The position numbers were made by a program, and so were the translations under genes. Shown here one piece after another: positions 36,425-49,700 of a DNA stretch of 64,000 bases. This DNA comes from Gnomoniopsis sp. IMI 355080 (taxonomy: Eukaryota > Ascomycota > Sordariomycetes > Diaporthales > Gnomoniaceae). Under the pieces are notes generated by a model that worked only from the letters and a program-made list of their open reading frames with translations, made no database searches and was not told where the DNA came from. Where the stretch lies: assembly GCA_027946555.1 (NCBI GenBank), contig JAPEVC010000011.1, positions 1 through 64,000 of the forward strand, in the 5' to 3' direction. How positions within the stretch are numbered: position 1 is the first letter of the stretch; each line of letters opens with the position of its first letter.

Positions 36425-37942
36425 AATTGAGATCAATAATCCGGAACAAACAAATGAAAAAGAGTATCAGAGTGGAAGGATCAGACACAGCGCGCATACA
36501 AAAGCATAAATTATACCACTAGAGTTCATGAGCGAGATCTGGTAGGCTGCAAGTCCATAATTATGGACTGATAGCAGAATTGTCATCACGGTCGCGTCGC
36601 GTGATCAAGGGTGGACTGAAAAGACCTTGCAGCCAATAGAACTCCGCTAACGTTACATCGTTAGTATCCACCGCAAGGACAGACGGGTCAGAAATGAAGA
36701 ACGGTGAGCACTGACTGCACCTATGAATAGCTAGCCTCAAAACTGCCCGTCCAAGAATCTTCGTCCATAGTAAATTCTTTAGCGTTAATACGAAAGTTAT
36801 CGAGTAGCATAGTACATATTAAACCTCCGGATGAATGACCCACGCAGGACCTATACCGTTGCATACGTATGTTAGGTATCTCATTTGAGTGGACGCTGTT
36901 CGTTCAACTGACTCAGTGTACAATATTCTGGGTGGTCTTCCGTAGTCATATCATGATATCGCTCTTGAACTATATGACTAGAAAGGCCTAGACGTAAGCT
37001 TTCAATGGCCATTGATTTGTGTACGATGAAAGATCTAAGGCGATATTGGAAGGGCTGGCTAAAGGATTCGTGGTTGTATGACGGCTGACTGGAGTGTACT
37101 GCTTGGTTGATTTCGCCAACAATGATGAAAATTGCCCGGGCCTATGTGTACATCATCCACGTCAGGGAATGACCTCGGGAATGCTGCTGCACTTGGAGAA
37201 CTGTGACAACTTTTTTCATGTCTTTTCTGAAATCTGCGTTTGGATTTTTGTCTCGAAAAGAGGATTAATCTGAGCTAGTTTGTATTATCCTGATGTTATA
37301 ACGTCAACATGCGGCAGGCACTACATCTAGGTACAAATGCACTCTTGATATATTGTTGAGATGTCAGATAATAGGATGATGCCTTGCATCCTCTACTAAT
37401 TCCTCTCACCACCCTTCTCACTCCTCCTCGAGTAACACCATGCTCTACAGTAGCTCAAGCTGTCTTTGTCAAGCCCGGATTCAGAGAACAGTATCCCCTA
37501 GATGAAGGTGCTCGGCAGCGCAGTTGTACTAACATAGGTAGCGTCTGAGGCTGTTAAAGCCAATCCGGCTACACAACGAATGTTGACATAGCCACCTGCA
37601 CCCAGGCAAAGACTGAGACAAAGCTGAGCAACCAATTTTCGATCTCTTTTCTATTGAGCATCTCGCCGTCACTTTAAAATTGATTGTCGGTGTATGTAGT
37701 AGTAAAGGTTCCCCATTGGTTCGATGTCGTGTATGCCAGCAGCCTCTGCAGTGGGCGACGCGGGGGTCACTTCGCCTGGCCCTAGAGGTGGAGATCTACA
37801 ATTGTGACCTCAGTCTTCAATTGCGTCATACCGCAGCGTTCTATGCTTAAAGTCGGTCATGCATATTTGTACACTCTTGGAAACCCATCGATTGAAAGTT
37901 ACCCACTTCATCTGAAGTCGATCAACCTGAATTCCCACCAAC
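36425..37942. other. Divergent promoter region of cyclase and GST genes
   Basis: This 1.5 kb separates two divergently transcribed genes. It is moderately AT-rich and contains no supportable frame. The arrangement could allow shared regulation. Confidence 0.5.
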
Positions 37943-38764
37943 ATGGCCATTCCAGACGCAGAACTGCACCCGGCTGCTACAGGAAGGGCAGCCGAGATCG
38001 TGAAGCAGCATGAGAACGTTGAAGCAGACCACATTCTCTACTCCGGCTGGTTCTGCCCCTTCGTGCAGAGAGTCTGGATCGTTCTCGAGGAGAAGAAGAT
38101 ACCTTATCGCTATCAGGAAATTAATCCATACCACAAGGAGCCTTCTTTCCTCAAGCTCAATCCTCGCGGTCTCGTTCCAACCCTGGGAGTGCCAACATCT
38201 GAGGGGACACAGCCACTGATAGAATCTGGTGTCATTTGCGAGTATTTAGATGAGACTTTCCCTCAGCTTCCTCTACTGCCCAAAGATCCGTTCAAGAAGG
38301 CCAAGCTCAAGATCTCCATCGACTATGTCACCAGCCGAATCATTCCTGCGTTCCATCGCTTTCTACAGCATACACCAGACAAGCCTTACAGCATCGAGGA
38401 GACCAGAAAGGAATTTCTGAACACGCTTATTACGTGGATTAGGGACGCCGACCCCGCTGGACCCTTCTTCGCGGGCAAAGAGTTGAGTCTGCCCGATGTC
38501 ATTCTGGCGCCATGGGCTGTCAGGCTCTGGGTTTTTGATCATTTTAAAGGAGGCCTCGGCGCTCCCGAACCCGGAGCGGGAGGGGATGAAGAGCACCTTT
38601 GGGAAAGATGGAGGAAATGGAGCAAGGCCGTGAGTGAGAGGGATTCGATCCAGGCTACACTGAGTGAACGGGATCATTACTTGCCGATATATGAGCGATA
38701 TGCCACGGATAAGGCGATGAGTGAGCTTGCGAAGGCGACGAGGGCTGGGAGAGGTGTGCCGTGA
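37943..38764 (+). CDS. Omega-like glutathione S-transferase
   Basis: This is an intronless frame of 273 aa whose ATG lies in a favourable context (CCAACATGG). The N-terminal thioredoxin-like domain contains SGWFCPFVQR, with Cys38 as the catalytic residue typical of omega and GTO-like transferases. LNPRGLVPTL and ESGVICEYLDE form the glutathione-binding cis-Pro and Glu-Ser region. An all-helical C-terminal domain follows (DYVTSRIIPAF, FFAGKELSLPDVILAPW). Omega enzymes act as thiol transferases, dehydroascorbate reductases or deglutathionylating enzymes. No signal peptide is present, so it should be cytosolic. It is divergent from the terpene cyclase-like gene 1.5 kb away; several fungal secondary-metabolite loci include a GST, but a functional link here is only a suggestion. 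Confidence 0.92.
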   Translation: MAIPDAELHPAATGRAAEIVKQHENVEADHILYSGWFCPFVQRVWIVLEEKKIPYRYQEINPYHKEPSFLKLNPRGLVPTLGVPTSEGTQPLIESGVICEYLDETFPQLPLLPKDPFKKAKLKISIDYVTSRIIPAFHRFLQHTPDKPYSIEETRKEFLNTLITWIRDADPAGPFFAGKELSLPDVILAPWAVRLWVFDHFKGGLGAPEPGAGGDEEHLWERWRKWSKAVSERDSIQATLSERDHYLPIYERYATDKAMSELAKATRAGRGVP

Positions 38765-41108
38765 AAGTTCAAGAAGCTTTTGATTCACTGATTCTAGGCT
38801 GGGCATTGGGCTTGGAGGGAGCTTGGCTTAGGTGTGTGGGGCAAACCAATTGGTGACCTACGGGACACCGCAGTATATTTTCTTTTTGCTCCTTGAAAAC
38901 GATTAGGTAGTTGAATGTACCCACCGGTCATCGTATTGGTCTTTCCTCAGCAGTAGGTTTTGCTCTCCTGACATACGGTACACTACGTACCTATGTGCCA
39001 ATGCCCAAAGCCGAAAGCCGTGTCCTGTTCCGAAGGCTTGTGAAAATGACAATTCAACAAAAAGCTTCGTAATAACTTTTGGTCGATATGCGTTCCAAGA
39101 GGTGATGGCCCATGTTTATATCGTTTAGACTAGGAGATATTCTTTAACAGGATGTGTGGCTTCGCGGCGAGCTTTGGTGGATGAATGCGTGAGCAAGGCA
39201 CCGACTTGTATAGCCCTTGTGCCTGAACGTCATTTGGAATGGAAATCCACTTCTCAACGTGAGCACTGTTCATTTCCAATACCTACTCACTACCCAAATG
39301 CTGACTCGTGGAGAGGGGGACACAGAAAGACTGAAAGTTCCCTGCGAAATATTGCGCCTCTCTAGGATGAAGTTGCTGGTAAAATCTGGGGAAAATTTCC
39401 ATGGAGACGAGAGTTGTCCCAAAGCACGAGAGCCAGGGGCAGCGCCGGACTGCAACCTTGGAAAGACATGACTACAGATCAAATACGACGGTCACAAGTA
39501 TAGACCGGCTGTGAGTACTGACCTTTCACCATGCTTCTAATCTCCTCCGCTCAACCCTCGTTCTCTTCTTTGCCAAACTCAAAACGACCGCCATGACGGT
39601 TCGTGCCAGTCCTTGCTGCATACTAATGAGCCCCTCGCAACTGGAGTCAAAGGAGGGCACCTCAGCCAAAGTGGTTTTATGCTGGATATTTTGCGCTGTT
39701 GTGACGGGGAATACGATTGGTTCTCTGCACGCCCAACTGCCCACGTTGAAAGATTGAGATCAGGAATGACTTGAACACGCACAACCTGACGAAAGATGCG
39801 AAGTCAGTACTATAGTATTGCCATGAAACAGTGGCAGTAGACCAGCCATAGACGGAAATTTCAGATTTTCCTTCCGATATCAATCTGCGGCAAGAGACTT
39901 AAAGCAGACGCGCCGCTCAAGCTACGCTGAGCTCGGTCGCAGGGCGCTTCTCTGCGATGATCAGGACCTTCCCTCCAAGCCGGAGAACACGGCAATATTG
40001 ATATCAAGGAAGATGTTATAAAATTCTCAGGATCCGTTCGACGCAGCCTCCCATTCCGATGCTGTACTACCGACCGGTCGAGACATCAGCATCTGCTGCG
40101 CCTGCATGCAACTCACTACAGAGCCTTCGAAAGAGTCCAGAACACGAACGAAGGCGAGCTGCATGCAATGATGTCACTGAGACTCTGAAATTTAAGAGGG
40201 TATTGTAACACAACCCAACGGCTTGTGGGGGGGAGGAGAGCCGCTTTGCCGATGCCTTTGGTGCAGAGTTGTGAGGGAGACGTTGGCGTTTACATGTGAA
40301 GTCAGTGCAGGGTTGAGGCTCTGCAAGGGGCCAGGGACTTTGCGACAGGGATTCCCACGAGGCGTGACATCATTCTGCATTTTCAGGGTCCCACAGCATC
40401 GGGTCAGGGCCATCAGCTTCTACCATGGACTTCTTGAGAATGCCATACCACGTAATGAGATCTGCATTGCAAGCCGAAAAGGCATCCAGAGATTGTCTTG
40501 TGATCTCCTGATCTGGGAGATAGTGGTTTTGACTGCGTCCCAATGGTTGGGTGCCATGCAGATCAATCGATCTTCCTCGCTGATACATTTTTGCGCTTTC
40601 CAGTCGTACGTCTCAGTCCTCGATCAATTGGGAAATCGTTGGAACGGAGGGCTGCTTTTGACGAGATACATAAGGCATTCTTCTTCGCCACCAGTCCTCA
40701 AATATTGGCAGGAAAAGCACCTCGTGTAGTGGTCCGCGGGCCATCGCATTTGACTCGAGCTCGGTCGCAGGTTAATCCGTTACAGCTAGCTAAATCGCAA
40801 CCTCAGAATCTGTAGCCAAGCAGGCATCCTTATAAATTCAAGCTGCTACGCGTATTCGAGTAGAAAAATGAATTTTTTTGTTATTGAGATGACCTGTCAT
40901 GACTTAAACATCTATTTGTCTCCCGGCGCCTTCATTGTTGCTTGTTCCTGCTGTCTTGCACAGCCTGTTCATGATTCGTAATTCCCTTCACCACTCCAGT
41001 GCTCTTTAGAATATTGCAGAAACGAACCTAGACTTCGACCTCTTCTAATCTGTGACGTTCCCCTTCCATTCGACTTCTTATGCTTTCATAAGCTTGGGCA
41101 TCTAGACC
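38765..41108. other. 2.3 kb without a supported gene
   Basis: Frames near 40223-40729 (plus) and 40370-40588 (minus) overlap each other and match nothing I know. The 15-bp string GAGCTCGGTCGCAGG occurs twice, near 39929 and 40757. No other structure stands out. Confidence 0.5.
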
Positions 41109-41481
41109 ATGTCGTCCACCTGCTGTGTCAAGGGCTCCAAGGCTGAGTAGGAACCATCTTGTTTCCTATGTTGTACCTCGATCTTCAAAACTCTTGTTCT
41201 CGTGTTTGTTCCAAGTGATTATCGATAGAAGTCTCTGACCGTTTTGCCCGTCAATTTGCAGACATCACGGCAGTCTACAAAAGAACAAGTCTCAGCATCG
41301 GCCCAGCCTTCCCGTGGCCGAGGATACCAAGTATTCTATGAATATCTTCAAAACAGTAAACGGTCCTGACGGAAACTCCCGTGGAGAGCTGGGCTTCCGC
41401 CAACCCAAGACAGTGGGCGAATCTCGAACTCAGATGACTGCTCTCCTGGACAAAGTCGACAAGAACCTAGCCTCGAAGTAG
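41109..41481 (+). CDS. 85-aa protein of unknown function
   Basis: Exons are 41109..41146 and 41262..41481, with a 115-nt intron (donor GTAGGA, CTGAC branch, acceptor TTTGCAG). The first exon gives MSSTCCVKGSKA; the second is open for 73 codons to TAG. The product is hydrophilic and basic. A distinctive middle (FKTVNGPDGNSRGELGFRQ) and a helical end (RTQMTALLDKVDKNLASK) look like real coding sequence. No signal peptide, membrane segment or known domain is seen. The donor is weaker than in the neighbouring genes, which is the main doubt. Another ATG inside exon 2 (at 41338) could start a 47-residue form. Confidence 0.5.
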
Positions 41482-42258
41482 CATGTATGTAAGGCCTCTC
41501 TCTGTGTCGATTTTTCTTTGTCAAGCTTGCGTACTAAGTATCTTCACTTTCATAGACCATGTAGAATCTTCAGCGCTCGGGGAGCAGGGAGAAATTGTCT
41601 ACAATCATCTGTGGGGCCACTCACAAGTGGAAGCAGGCGTAGGGTTTAGATTCCTGCTCGCTGCAAGAGCCATCAGTACGCTCAGCTGTAATTTAGGCAT
41701 TTCTACATGGTACTCTCCGGGGCCTTCGATTATTGCTAACACAATTGAACTTACCTTTGTGCATTGTCCATCTCATCACGCGCCATTAAAGTCCCTGTTT
41801 GAATGAGCAAGGAATAATCAGCTGCAAATTTGACGACTTCGCAGGTGTTCAAAATTACCTGGGCAATGTGGCTGGGGGCTTGTTACCTAGGCATGTAGGC
41901 ACAGTAGCTTGCCATGATTATTGCGAGTGCAAACACACGGTCTGATGCAGGACAGGAAATGTTCCACGGTGATGACCTGGGAAACTTGGTAAATACTTGT
42001 CCCTTCAACACAGGAGTTCAATAAGCGATTTACAGAATACATGTTTGCGAGCTAATTCTTGTTCCGGAAGTATTGCGCATGATCGGTAGCGTACGCCTAC
42101 TATGCGCTATGTAATTAACCCGTGTCTGGGAAATATACCTCTCGAGTAATGAAAGACGGACCCACTTCAGAGACCGGTTCGCGGCGCGCGCTAGAGGGCC
42201 GTGAATTTCGTTGATCATGAAATACAAATTTTTCTCGTCATACAATTACTCTACGGAT
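41482..42258. other. Intergenic / leader of SET gene
   Basis: No gene is supported. An in-frame ATG at 42217 could extend the following SET protein by 14 residues. Confidence 0.5.
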
Positions 42259-43281
42259 ATGTCTAAGCACGCACCGCGACTCGCAGTGGGATTAGTCTCC
42301 CTCAACGTTGCCTTGTTTGGCTTTCGTTATTACTACAATCAGCCCTTGTCACCCCGGCTATCGCCATCCGACGCACCCACGTATATAAAATTCCAGCGAC
42401 CCGATCCTCTTAGACTTTTTCGAGGTGAGTACAGACGGCGAATACACAGAGCCTTTTGCGCTGGCGTCACAATTTTCGAGAATTCTTCAAGGTCTCTATC
42501 TAGGATATGAATTGCTTACATCAGACACATAGATCCATGCCTTACTGATCCTCGAACGGGCCCCGAGGATCTGATTATAGTCGATGAGGATCGAATCAGA
42601 AAGAGCCCATTATATAAATCGTCGCACAGTCCAGGCAAGGGTATAGGCCTGTTCGCCATGGAATTCATTCCTAAAGGCACCACCATTTTCAAGGAGAAGA
42701 CCGTTCTTACGTGCCCAACTCAGGGCCGGCTAGACTCCAACGACTTACAAAATATCTTCGACCAAGTCGTTAGTCTGTCACCAGAATTGCAGAATGGCAT
42801 TCTCGGCCTGGCCGGCAAGGTCCCGGTCCTGGCACCGAAGGCGCCGTTGATGGTGTATTACCGAGCCATGCTCCGACAAGATGTGTTCCACCGTGATGGC
42901 TCACGACTTTCTTGGAGAGAACACTCGAAGCTGCAGAAAGTGATCAGAGTCTTTTATACGAATGCCGCCGCGATCTACGAAAACTCCTCACGTCGGTGGT
43001 TCTGGAAGCCGAGGTCGGTTGGTGATGGTCTTTTCCTGACGTTCAGCCGTATGAATCACTCTTGTGAGCCTAATGCAGATTGGAATCCAAATCATAGTCC
43101 GGGTATAATGTCGGTCTGGGCGGCAAAGGACATTCAAGCTGAAGAAGAGATAACAATTTCTTACATCGGAGGGATCAATCAGCCTGTTGAGAAAAGACGG
43201 CAGAGACTCGCACAATGGGGCTTTGTCTGTCAGTGCACGAAATGTGGTCCAATCCCGAAAGACAAGGCGAACGGCAAGTAG
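42259..43281 (+). CDS. SET-domain protein with N-terminal membrane anchor
   Basis: Exons are 42259..42424 and 42533..43281, giving 304 aa with a 108-nt intron (donor GTGAGT). The junction restores FRDPCLTDP. A hydrophobic segment at about 8-23 could be a signal anchor. The SET domain runs from GKGIGLFAMEFIPKGT (about 90-105) through NHSCEPNA (from 230) to ITISYIGG (Tyr266), and ends with a CQCTKC cysteine cluster like a post-SET. These are the AdoMet and lysine-channel motifs of SET lysine methyltransferases. The large insert between the halves resembles SMYD or SET5-like 'SET and MYND' relatives, but no MYND finger is present. Substrate unknown. An alternative start at 42217 would add 14 aa. 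Confidence 0.82.
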
Positions 43282-43443
43282 TCACCTAAATTGTTGTAAT
43301 TAAAAGCCTGAATGAGGCAGTGAGAACACTGGCTTTATTGTGAAAAATCCGCTGCGTTCCTACAATATTACTTATCTCAAAATGTGGACTCAGTTCTCTA
43401 TACTCTCTCGATCATCCAGTGCCCTATGTTGTACCAAAACCCT

Positions 43444-44968
43444 TCAGGAGTCCTGAGCAATACTAGTACCAAGCAGGACAGCTGGCTCACCATCGTCCGC
43501 ATCGTATGAAAAGACAGTGTACCAGTTCTTGATGAATGTATCGCCGACCACGTACAGGTTCTCAATGTCCGTCAGGTCCATACCCGCCAGCCCGGCTATG
43601 CAGTAATTCTCGAGTGCGCTGGTAGCGTTGATAGCAGCCACTTGGTCGATGAGTGTTTGATTGCCCAAGGCAAGCATCTCGATATCCTCGCTCTCGATCG
43701 CTCCAATGTTGAAGTCAAGTGGGTTGATCTGGAAACTTTCGCCCGCAAACTCGATGGCAGGGATATAATCCGCCGATGTATTGCAGGGGAAGATGCTGCA
43801 CACGGTCAGCATACAGACTCGATATCGGGCCACGGAGGCGACATTACTTACTAGAGAACCTCTCCTTCCAGAGGGAATCCAAGAGCATTTGGAATCTTGG
43901 CCATGATTTCTTTGGCCGCTGTAGTCGGCGCGACCATGAGAGTGGTACCTGTATCAATGGCAGCTTGGCCGGGTGTATTGACACCGCCGGTCTTTCCATT
44001 CACAGTCACCCTATCCAGAGCGACTTGCCAGTACGTTTCCGAGGACACCGGAACCGTAACGAAATCGCCCGTGTATTTGGTGCTATCACGACCGCCCAGC
44101 GTGAGCTCACTATCGTCCTCGGTGCCAGAAGCGACGCGGCCCAGATAGACACTGAACTCATTCGCATCGACACTGCCCTGTGCAACGAGGTTCTCCATGA
44201 AGGTGGTGCCATTATCTTGGGCAATGGATGAGAATGCCATACCAATAATGCCATCAGCATCAAGTTCGATGAAACCGACAGCATTAGTGGCAGCAAAGAA
44301 TGTCTGATTTGGGGAGGTGAGGCCAGCAACAGTCACATCGTCGATCCAGTTAGCGCCCTGGGTCGAGCCCGATCCATACTCAATCGTCGTGTTCGTCCCG
44401 AGCGACTCGCCGCCCTCGTCATATTTGAGCAAGGGGTGCTTGCACCCTTCTGTGATCCCACAGCTTTGGCCGGGAACCCTAATGGTGCCAGACAGTCAGA
44501 ATTTCCCCTATCCACTTTCATGCCATTGCAGTGAGGGAGAGAGGGCTGCACGTACCACAAGTCAGACGAGCCGGTATCGAAGATAAGCTCGAATGTCTGG
44601 GGCGAGCCATCGTTCGCGCCAATGACCACTGGGCCATAATACGCGGCATCTTCTGATGTACCCTCGTACTGGTCCACTAATGCCTCATTTGCCTGCCTCT
44701 TTTCTCTAACCTGGCGACGCTCTGAGGCTTGGGCGGCTTGTTGCTCCGCCACGGGGGCGTAATATGGAAGGGGTGTAGATCCGAACTTGGTGAGGGTGTT
44801 GTTGACGGACGCAAGTAGACCAGGCACGTTTACCCGACCATCAGATCTGGTGACAAGATGCTTCTTGGCCATCTGTGCCTTCTTCAAAGGGGTAGTAGGG
44901 GCCTTGGGAGCTACCGCTGGCACTGCCAGGGCTCCAGAGAGGAGGGACAAGACGACAGCCGACTTCAT
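43444..44968 (-). CDS. Secreted pepsin-like aspartic protease
   Basis: Exons are complement(43444..43795, 43852..44478, 44556..44968), giving 463 aa with introns of 56 and 77 nt (donors GTAAGT and GTACGT). Residues 1-18 or so are a signal peptide, followed by a propeptide ending at a Kex2-like site (EKR, 89-91). The two active-site motifs are DTGSSDLW (Asp131) and DTGTTLMV (Asp313). The flap Tyr appears in the IEYGSG block, and disulfide-forming Cys pairs are present. The C-terminus TSIAQDS has no GPI signal, so the enzyme should be secreted and soluble. Secreted aspartic proteases serve acid-pH nutrition and, in pathogens, host protein degradation. The start chosen is the first ATG before a proper signal peptide; upstream in-frame codons look like leader. 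Confidence 0.93.
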
Positions 44969-46799
44969 AATGCAGAATTTCAAGCGAATGACGAGATGAA
45001 AGAAAAAGGAGAGAAGCAGACCACATCTTGGGGCATGATTCAACTTTATCATGCGGCAAGAAGACACTGATCTCCTGATGTGATCACTTCAATGGAACGC
45101 GGGTTCAGAATAGGAAGCAGGAAGATAGACAAGGAATCCATTAAAAGACATGTCCACAGCAATTCAGTACAACACAGTCCACCTGCCGTTTGGTGTTCAC
45201 TCGTCCTGTTTATGATGCCCAATGCAGTAGAAATGTGGACCGCAAGCCAAGAAGATGCATTCCTCGATGCCAGTCGCTAAACGGCCTCGCCTTGACTGCA
45301 ACGTAAAGCTGTCTCACCTGCCAGGTTCGACGACAGCTGAGCTTGCGATCGTCAGGGACATCGGCACTCTGACAATATTTTCAGGGAGATGGTTCTATAG
45401 CTGAGGACAACCGCTGACCTCGAGGTCGATTGGAGGTGTCGGGGCTTGCAAGCCGACAGCTGCCTCTTTGGGCAATAACGGGGTGGAGATCATCCTCATT
45501 CGAACCCCGAGCCACACAAATATCGCTGTACGTCGGCGCTTTCCACAGCAAAATGGTACGGGTCAAGCAAAAGCCAGATTATTCCCATGGTCAGGCCTAG
45601 GAGGAAAGCACAAAAATCGTGCTGCGGTCTGGAGGCAGCTGTGTCCGCGGAGCCGCGAAGGGAGCACAATTGAGCCTCTGTCAGCCTGCCTCTTTGAACA
45701 GAATGCCACCGAGGAATTCGCTGGCAGCTCAAAGCTACGTTACCATACGTTCCCCTAGTCTCTGTCTGTTGGATTAAGCGAGTACGACTGACATTGTCCC
45801 CAATGCAGACCCAGAAGCCGCACCACCGGCTGCTCCGATGGGAGAGACGTTGTGACCTGAGAGTCCACGATCACGCTCACGTGGATCGCAATCGGTCGGC
45901 TTGAGTAAAGCCCACGAGACAAGGCTCTACGGTACTCTTGGTGCAGCTCTGCACTGAGGAAGGTCGGGTGGTAGCCCGACTTGGTGTGTGTTTCCATCTA
46001 CTTTTGCGTCTCAGTCCGCCGCGGTCGCCAGAGACGTGACCGTCGACTTTCGCGCCGCCGAGTGGCGGTCTACAATGCAAACCTGTCGTCGCTTGGGCAT
46101 AGCAATTGAGCAAAGCGAAACTCCACGTTGGACACTGCGAAAGCGTGGGTAGGGTCTTGGAGTGGGACGATCGCGGCGTGCCTGGCCTCAGCCTGGAGGA
46201 AGGGAGCTTCAGCAGCCAGTCGAGGAGTTCATGACGCCACGGGGTGAATGGCAACACCAGAAGAACATCTTGATTTTTGTTCGCCAAGATGGAACCGCGA
46301 AATCGCCGACCGTGAGGGTGGTGGTAGCTTGGAGCGTATGGTCAATGAGAAGACAGTGTCATAGCAAGAGACCAAGTCTGGGGTGATCCTTGCCTTGGTT
46401 CCCGCACGTGGGGACGTGGTTGACTTTGGCTCCACTTTATTTACTCCATCTATTCCTAGGGACGGAGTACAGTAGTATTCACAGATAAACGCGTCTTCAG
46501 TGCGCGATAATGACGCCTCATCAGTCTGTTGTTGCCCCCATTGAAATATTGTTATCAGAATCGATTCCTCCTCGCGGCTTTCCGGCTTTCTGTTCAGGAG
46601 TCAATGTCACTGTGACCCAATATCTGCAAAGAAACCTGTCCCAAACCTCCCGGTAGACGCGACTCGCATCGTGTTCCGTGACGTTCTTATTTAGGAGGTA
46701 CATGTACAGTACTTAACGCGTGAGCGCACGCCTTCAAGGGCATCTTGGTCTCGACTAGACTCACGCGCTCCGGAACGCACTAGCGCATTCAATGCCAGG
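44969..46799. other. Divergent intergenic region
   Basis: 1.8 kb between the protease and the helicase genes. Only short frames are present, and nothing is recognised. Confidence 0.55.
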
Positions 46800-49700
46800 A
46801 TGGACCATCAAGCGTCCGGTAGAGCCAGCCGCACTGGTCGCAGGGTATCACGGCCACTTGGTGAAATCCTCCCGAGTGACCTCAACAGTCGACGCAGCCT
46901 CTCGCGCGAGGTGGTGAAGGCAAATATAGAGCAGTCTGCTCATAGTACCTCTCATCCGAGTACACGGAGTACACGGCGCTCACCCTCTGCTGTTTCCCCG
47001 TTCAATAGACAACATAATGATAGTAGTTTAAGGCATTCCCATGACCCGCTTTGTGCGGATGCGGTTGAAGATGTGCGGAGGAGTTTGTGGCCACGACAGG
47101 ACATACCATCCTCGACCATACTCGCAACACCAAGTTCTTCACAAGATCACAGGGTTGGTGCTGTTCCTGGCGTTTCGCAAAGACCTGCAATATCAACTGT
47201 TCCATCAACTCCACGGGCAACGGTCTCGGCCTTACTGCATACAGAAGCGTCTTCACCTGTTCCACCCAACTCGACGAGGTCAACTCCACCAGCTTTATGG
47301 CAGCATCAACTTGCGACCAGCTTAGATCCGCACTCTGCCCATCAGCGATTAGATTTAGGACGGCCGAGGAGACCTGGTGCAAGTGTAACAGCCTCTCTCA
47401 CCCCCTCTTCACATTCACCGCCCTCTTACCCTCGTCCTTCTTTGCAGCCGAGGACCGTCAACAATCCTTCACACACCAAATCTACGCCTTCGACTCAGTT
47501 TTCACCCTCACTCTCTTCTCACCTTCGCCAATCTTCGCACTCGGGCACTGTCAGCAACCTACCAAACATATCCATTGAAGATCTCACCGAGCTTTTGCTT
47601 CCAAGGGAGGAGTCAAAGAGGTCGCTTCAGTCTGCTCATACCCCCAGGATGCCACCGTTCATTCCTTCCTTTGAGGAAGATCTCGGGTCCTCCCCAGAGC
47701 CCGCCGACGATGCCTCGGAGAAAATACACAGGCTTTTTCAAAACATGCCCGAGATTGAGATTGCTCCAGAGGATCGCGCCAATACGCCGCGCCAGATGTC
47801 TTGCAAACTCATGGAGCATCAAAAGGTGGCCTTGAAATGGCTGAAGGACCAGGAAAACAACTTGGACAAGAAGGGTGGCTTGCTTGCAGGTACGTTGCCG
47901 TCTGATCTGATGACCCCACCAACACAAGCCGACGGTCTTCCTTTGCCCTGAGCATCTCTTACTGCATTTCTGGAGCTAGCCATTTCGTTAACACTATTGA
48001 AGATACCATGGGTTTGGGAAAGACCATAGAAGCTTTGGCATTGATCATCGCCCATCGGCCTCCTGACTCCGGTCCCAAGACAACGCTGGTCGTTGCGCCA
48101 CTTGCCCTGTTGAAACAGTGGAACAGAGAAATCGCAGACAAAATCAAACCGGCTCACCGACTGACCACATTCATCTACCATGGTCGAGAAAAGAAGACCA
48201 AAAAGGCAAACAGACTCTACGGGTACGATATCGTGATCACAACATACGAGACCATCGCTTCCGAGTACAAGAGAGTAGAGCGTAATGGGACCAGGCAGTC
48301 GCCACTCTTCACCAACACAAGAGGCTTCTATAGGATCATCCTTGACGAGGCTCACAAGATCAAAAACCGCAACGCCTGGTGCTCCAAAGCTGTCTCGGAG
48401 CTAAGAGCGCAGTTCAGGCTTTGCATGACCGGCACCCCTTTCATGAATAACACTGCAGAGATCTTTTCCCTCGTTCGCTTCTTGCAAATTGCGCCGTACA
48501 ACGACTGGACGCACTTCAATCACCATATAGAGAAGCCCCTCAGAGGCTGGAAAGACGACGAAAAGGACGTAGCCATGCAGCGGCTTCAAGTGCTATTTCG
48601 CAGCATCACGTTGCGGCGAACCAAGGACAGTGTTCTGGATGGCAGGCCAATCCTGAAACTTCCTGAGCTGACCATAACGTCTATCACCGTCGAATTGGAC
48701 GAAGAGCAACGGGCATATTACAATGCTATCGAGCAGAACCATCAAAAGCTGGTGAACAAATATCTGAAGCGCAGCAGACTCAGCAAGGTCATCACCTTCA
48801 TTTTGGTGCTGCTTACTCGTCTGCGCCAGGTATGTGATCATCCGTACCTTATCAAAAGCCAAAAGATACCCAATGAGGCCGCATTGAATGCAAAGCAAAT
48901 GATCCGACTGGCCATGCAATTCGAAGACAAAGTGGTGGACAGAATCAAGAAAATCAAAGACTTCCAGTGTCCGGTTTGTGAAGAGCCCGTCGAGATACCG
49001 ATCATCATCTACCCCTGCGGCCACGACATTTGCCCAGACTGCTTCTCGACCATGATGCAATTCGGCATTGAGGCTGCGAAGAATGCCGAACAGTCTCAAG
49101 CCGGACTTATGGGTATTTCAGGCTATGCCAACGACGTAGAGACAAAGTGTCCCCATGACGGTTGCGATTCGGATATTCTAGCGAACAAGGTCGTTTGTCA
49201 TGACTTCTTTCTGGACGCTCACAGCCCGCAAGGTGCTTCTCAGGTCGAGGAAGAGGTCTCAAGTGAAAACAGTGAAGAAGAGTCCGATGACTGCTGCGCC
49301 TCGGACGACGAAGAGGCGGATGATACTGAAGATGACGACCGCGATCTACAGGACTTTATAGTCCCAGATGGCGACGTGGACAGTAGTATCGACAGCGACG
49401 AAAGCGACGTGGATGGCGAGGAGGACTATGAGGAACCGTCCTGCGCAGATCATACACCACTGCCAGATGCGTGCATAGATGACGAAGACGACGTGGACGT
49501 GATGGACGAAACAGCAGTGAAGATCAAAACACAGGCAAATTCGCATGGATTGGTCAAAACCGAGCAGTACAGGTCATTCCTGGACCGCTCACCGATCCCG
49601 AAACCGTTTGTAAAAGATGATGCCCTGTCGATTCAACCCCAAGCAGAACGTTCGTCTCCGCATGGAAGAGAGTGCTCGGCCCCAGTGCCAGAAGATAGCC

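Noticed and set aside
36425..36436. Four-residue N-terminal extension of the terpene cyclase-like protein
   Set aside because: The upstream initiator would be TTG; the first ATG is at 36424.
40223..40729. 168-codon plus frame with an opposing minus frame
   Set aside because: Neither resembles a known protein; mutual overlap suggests both are shadows or a fully decayed gene.
47002..47382. Long minus-strand frame inside the SNF2 gene
   Set aside because: Shadow of the Ser/Pro-rich first exon.
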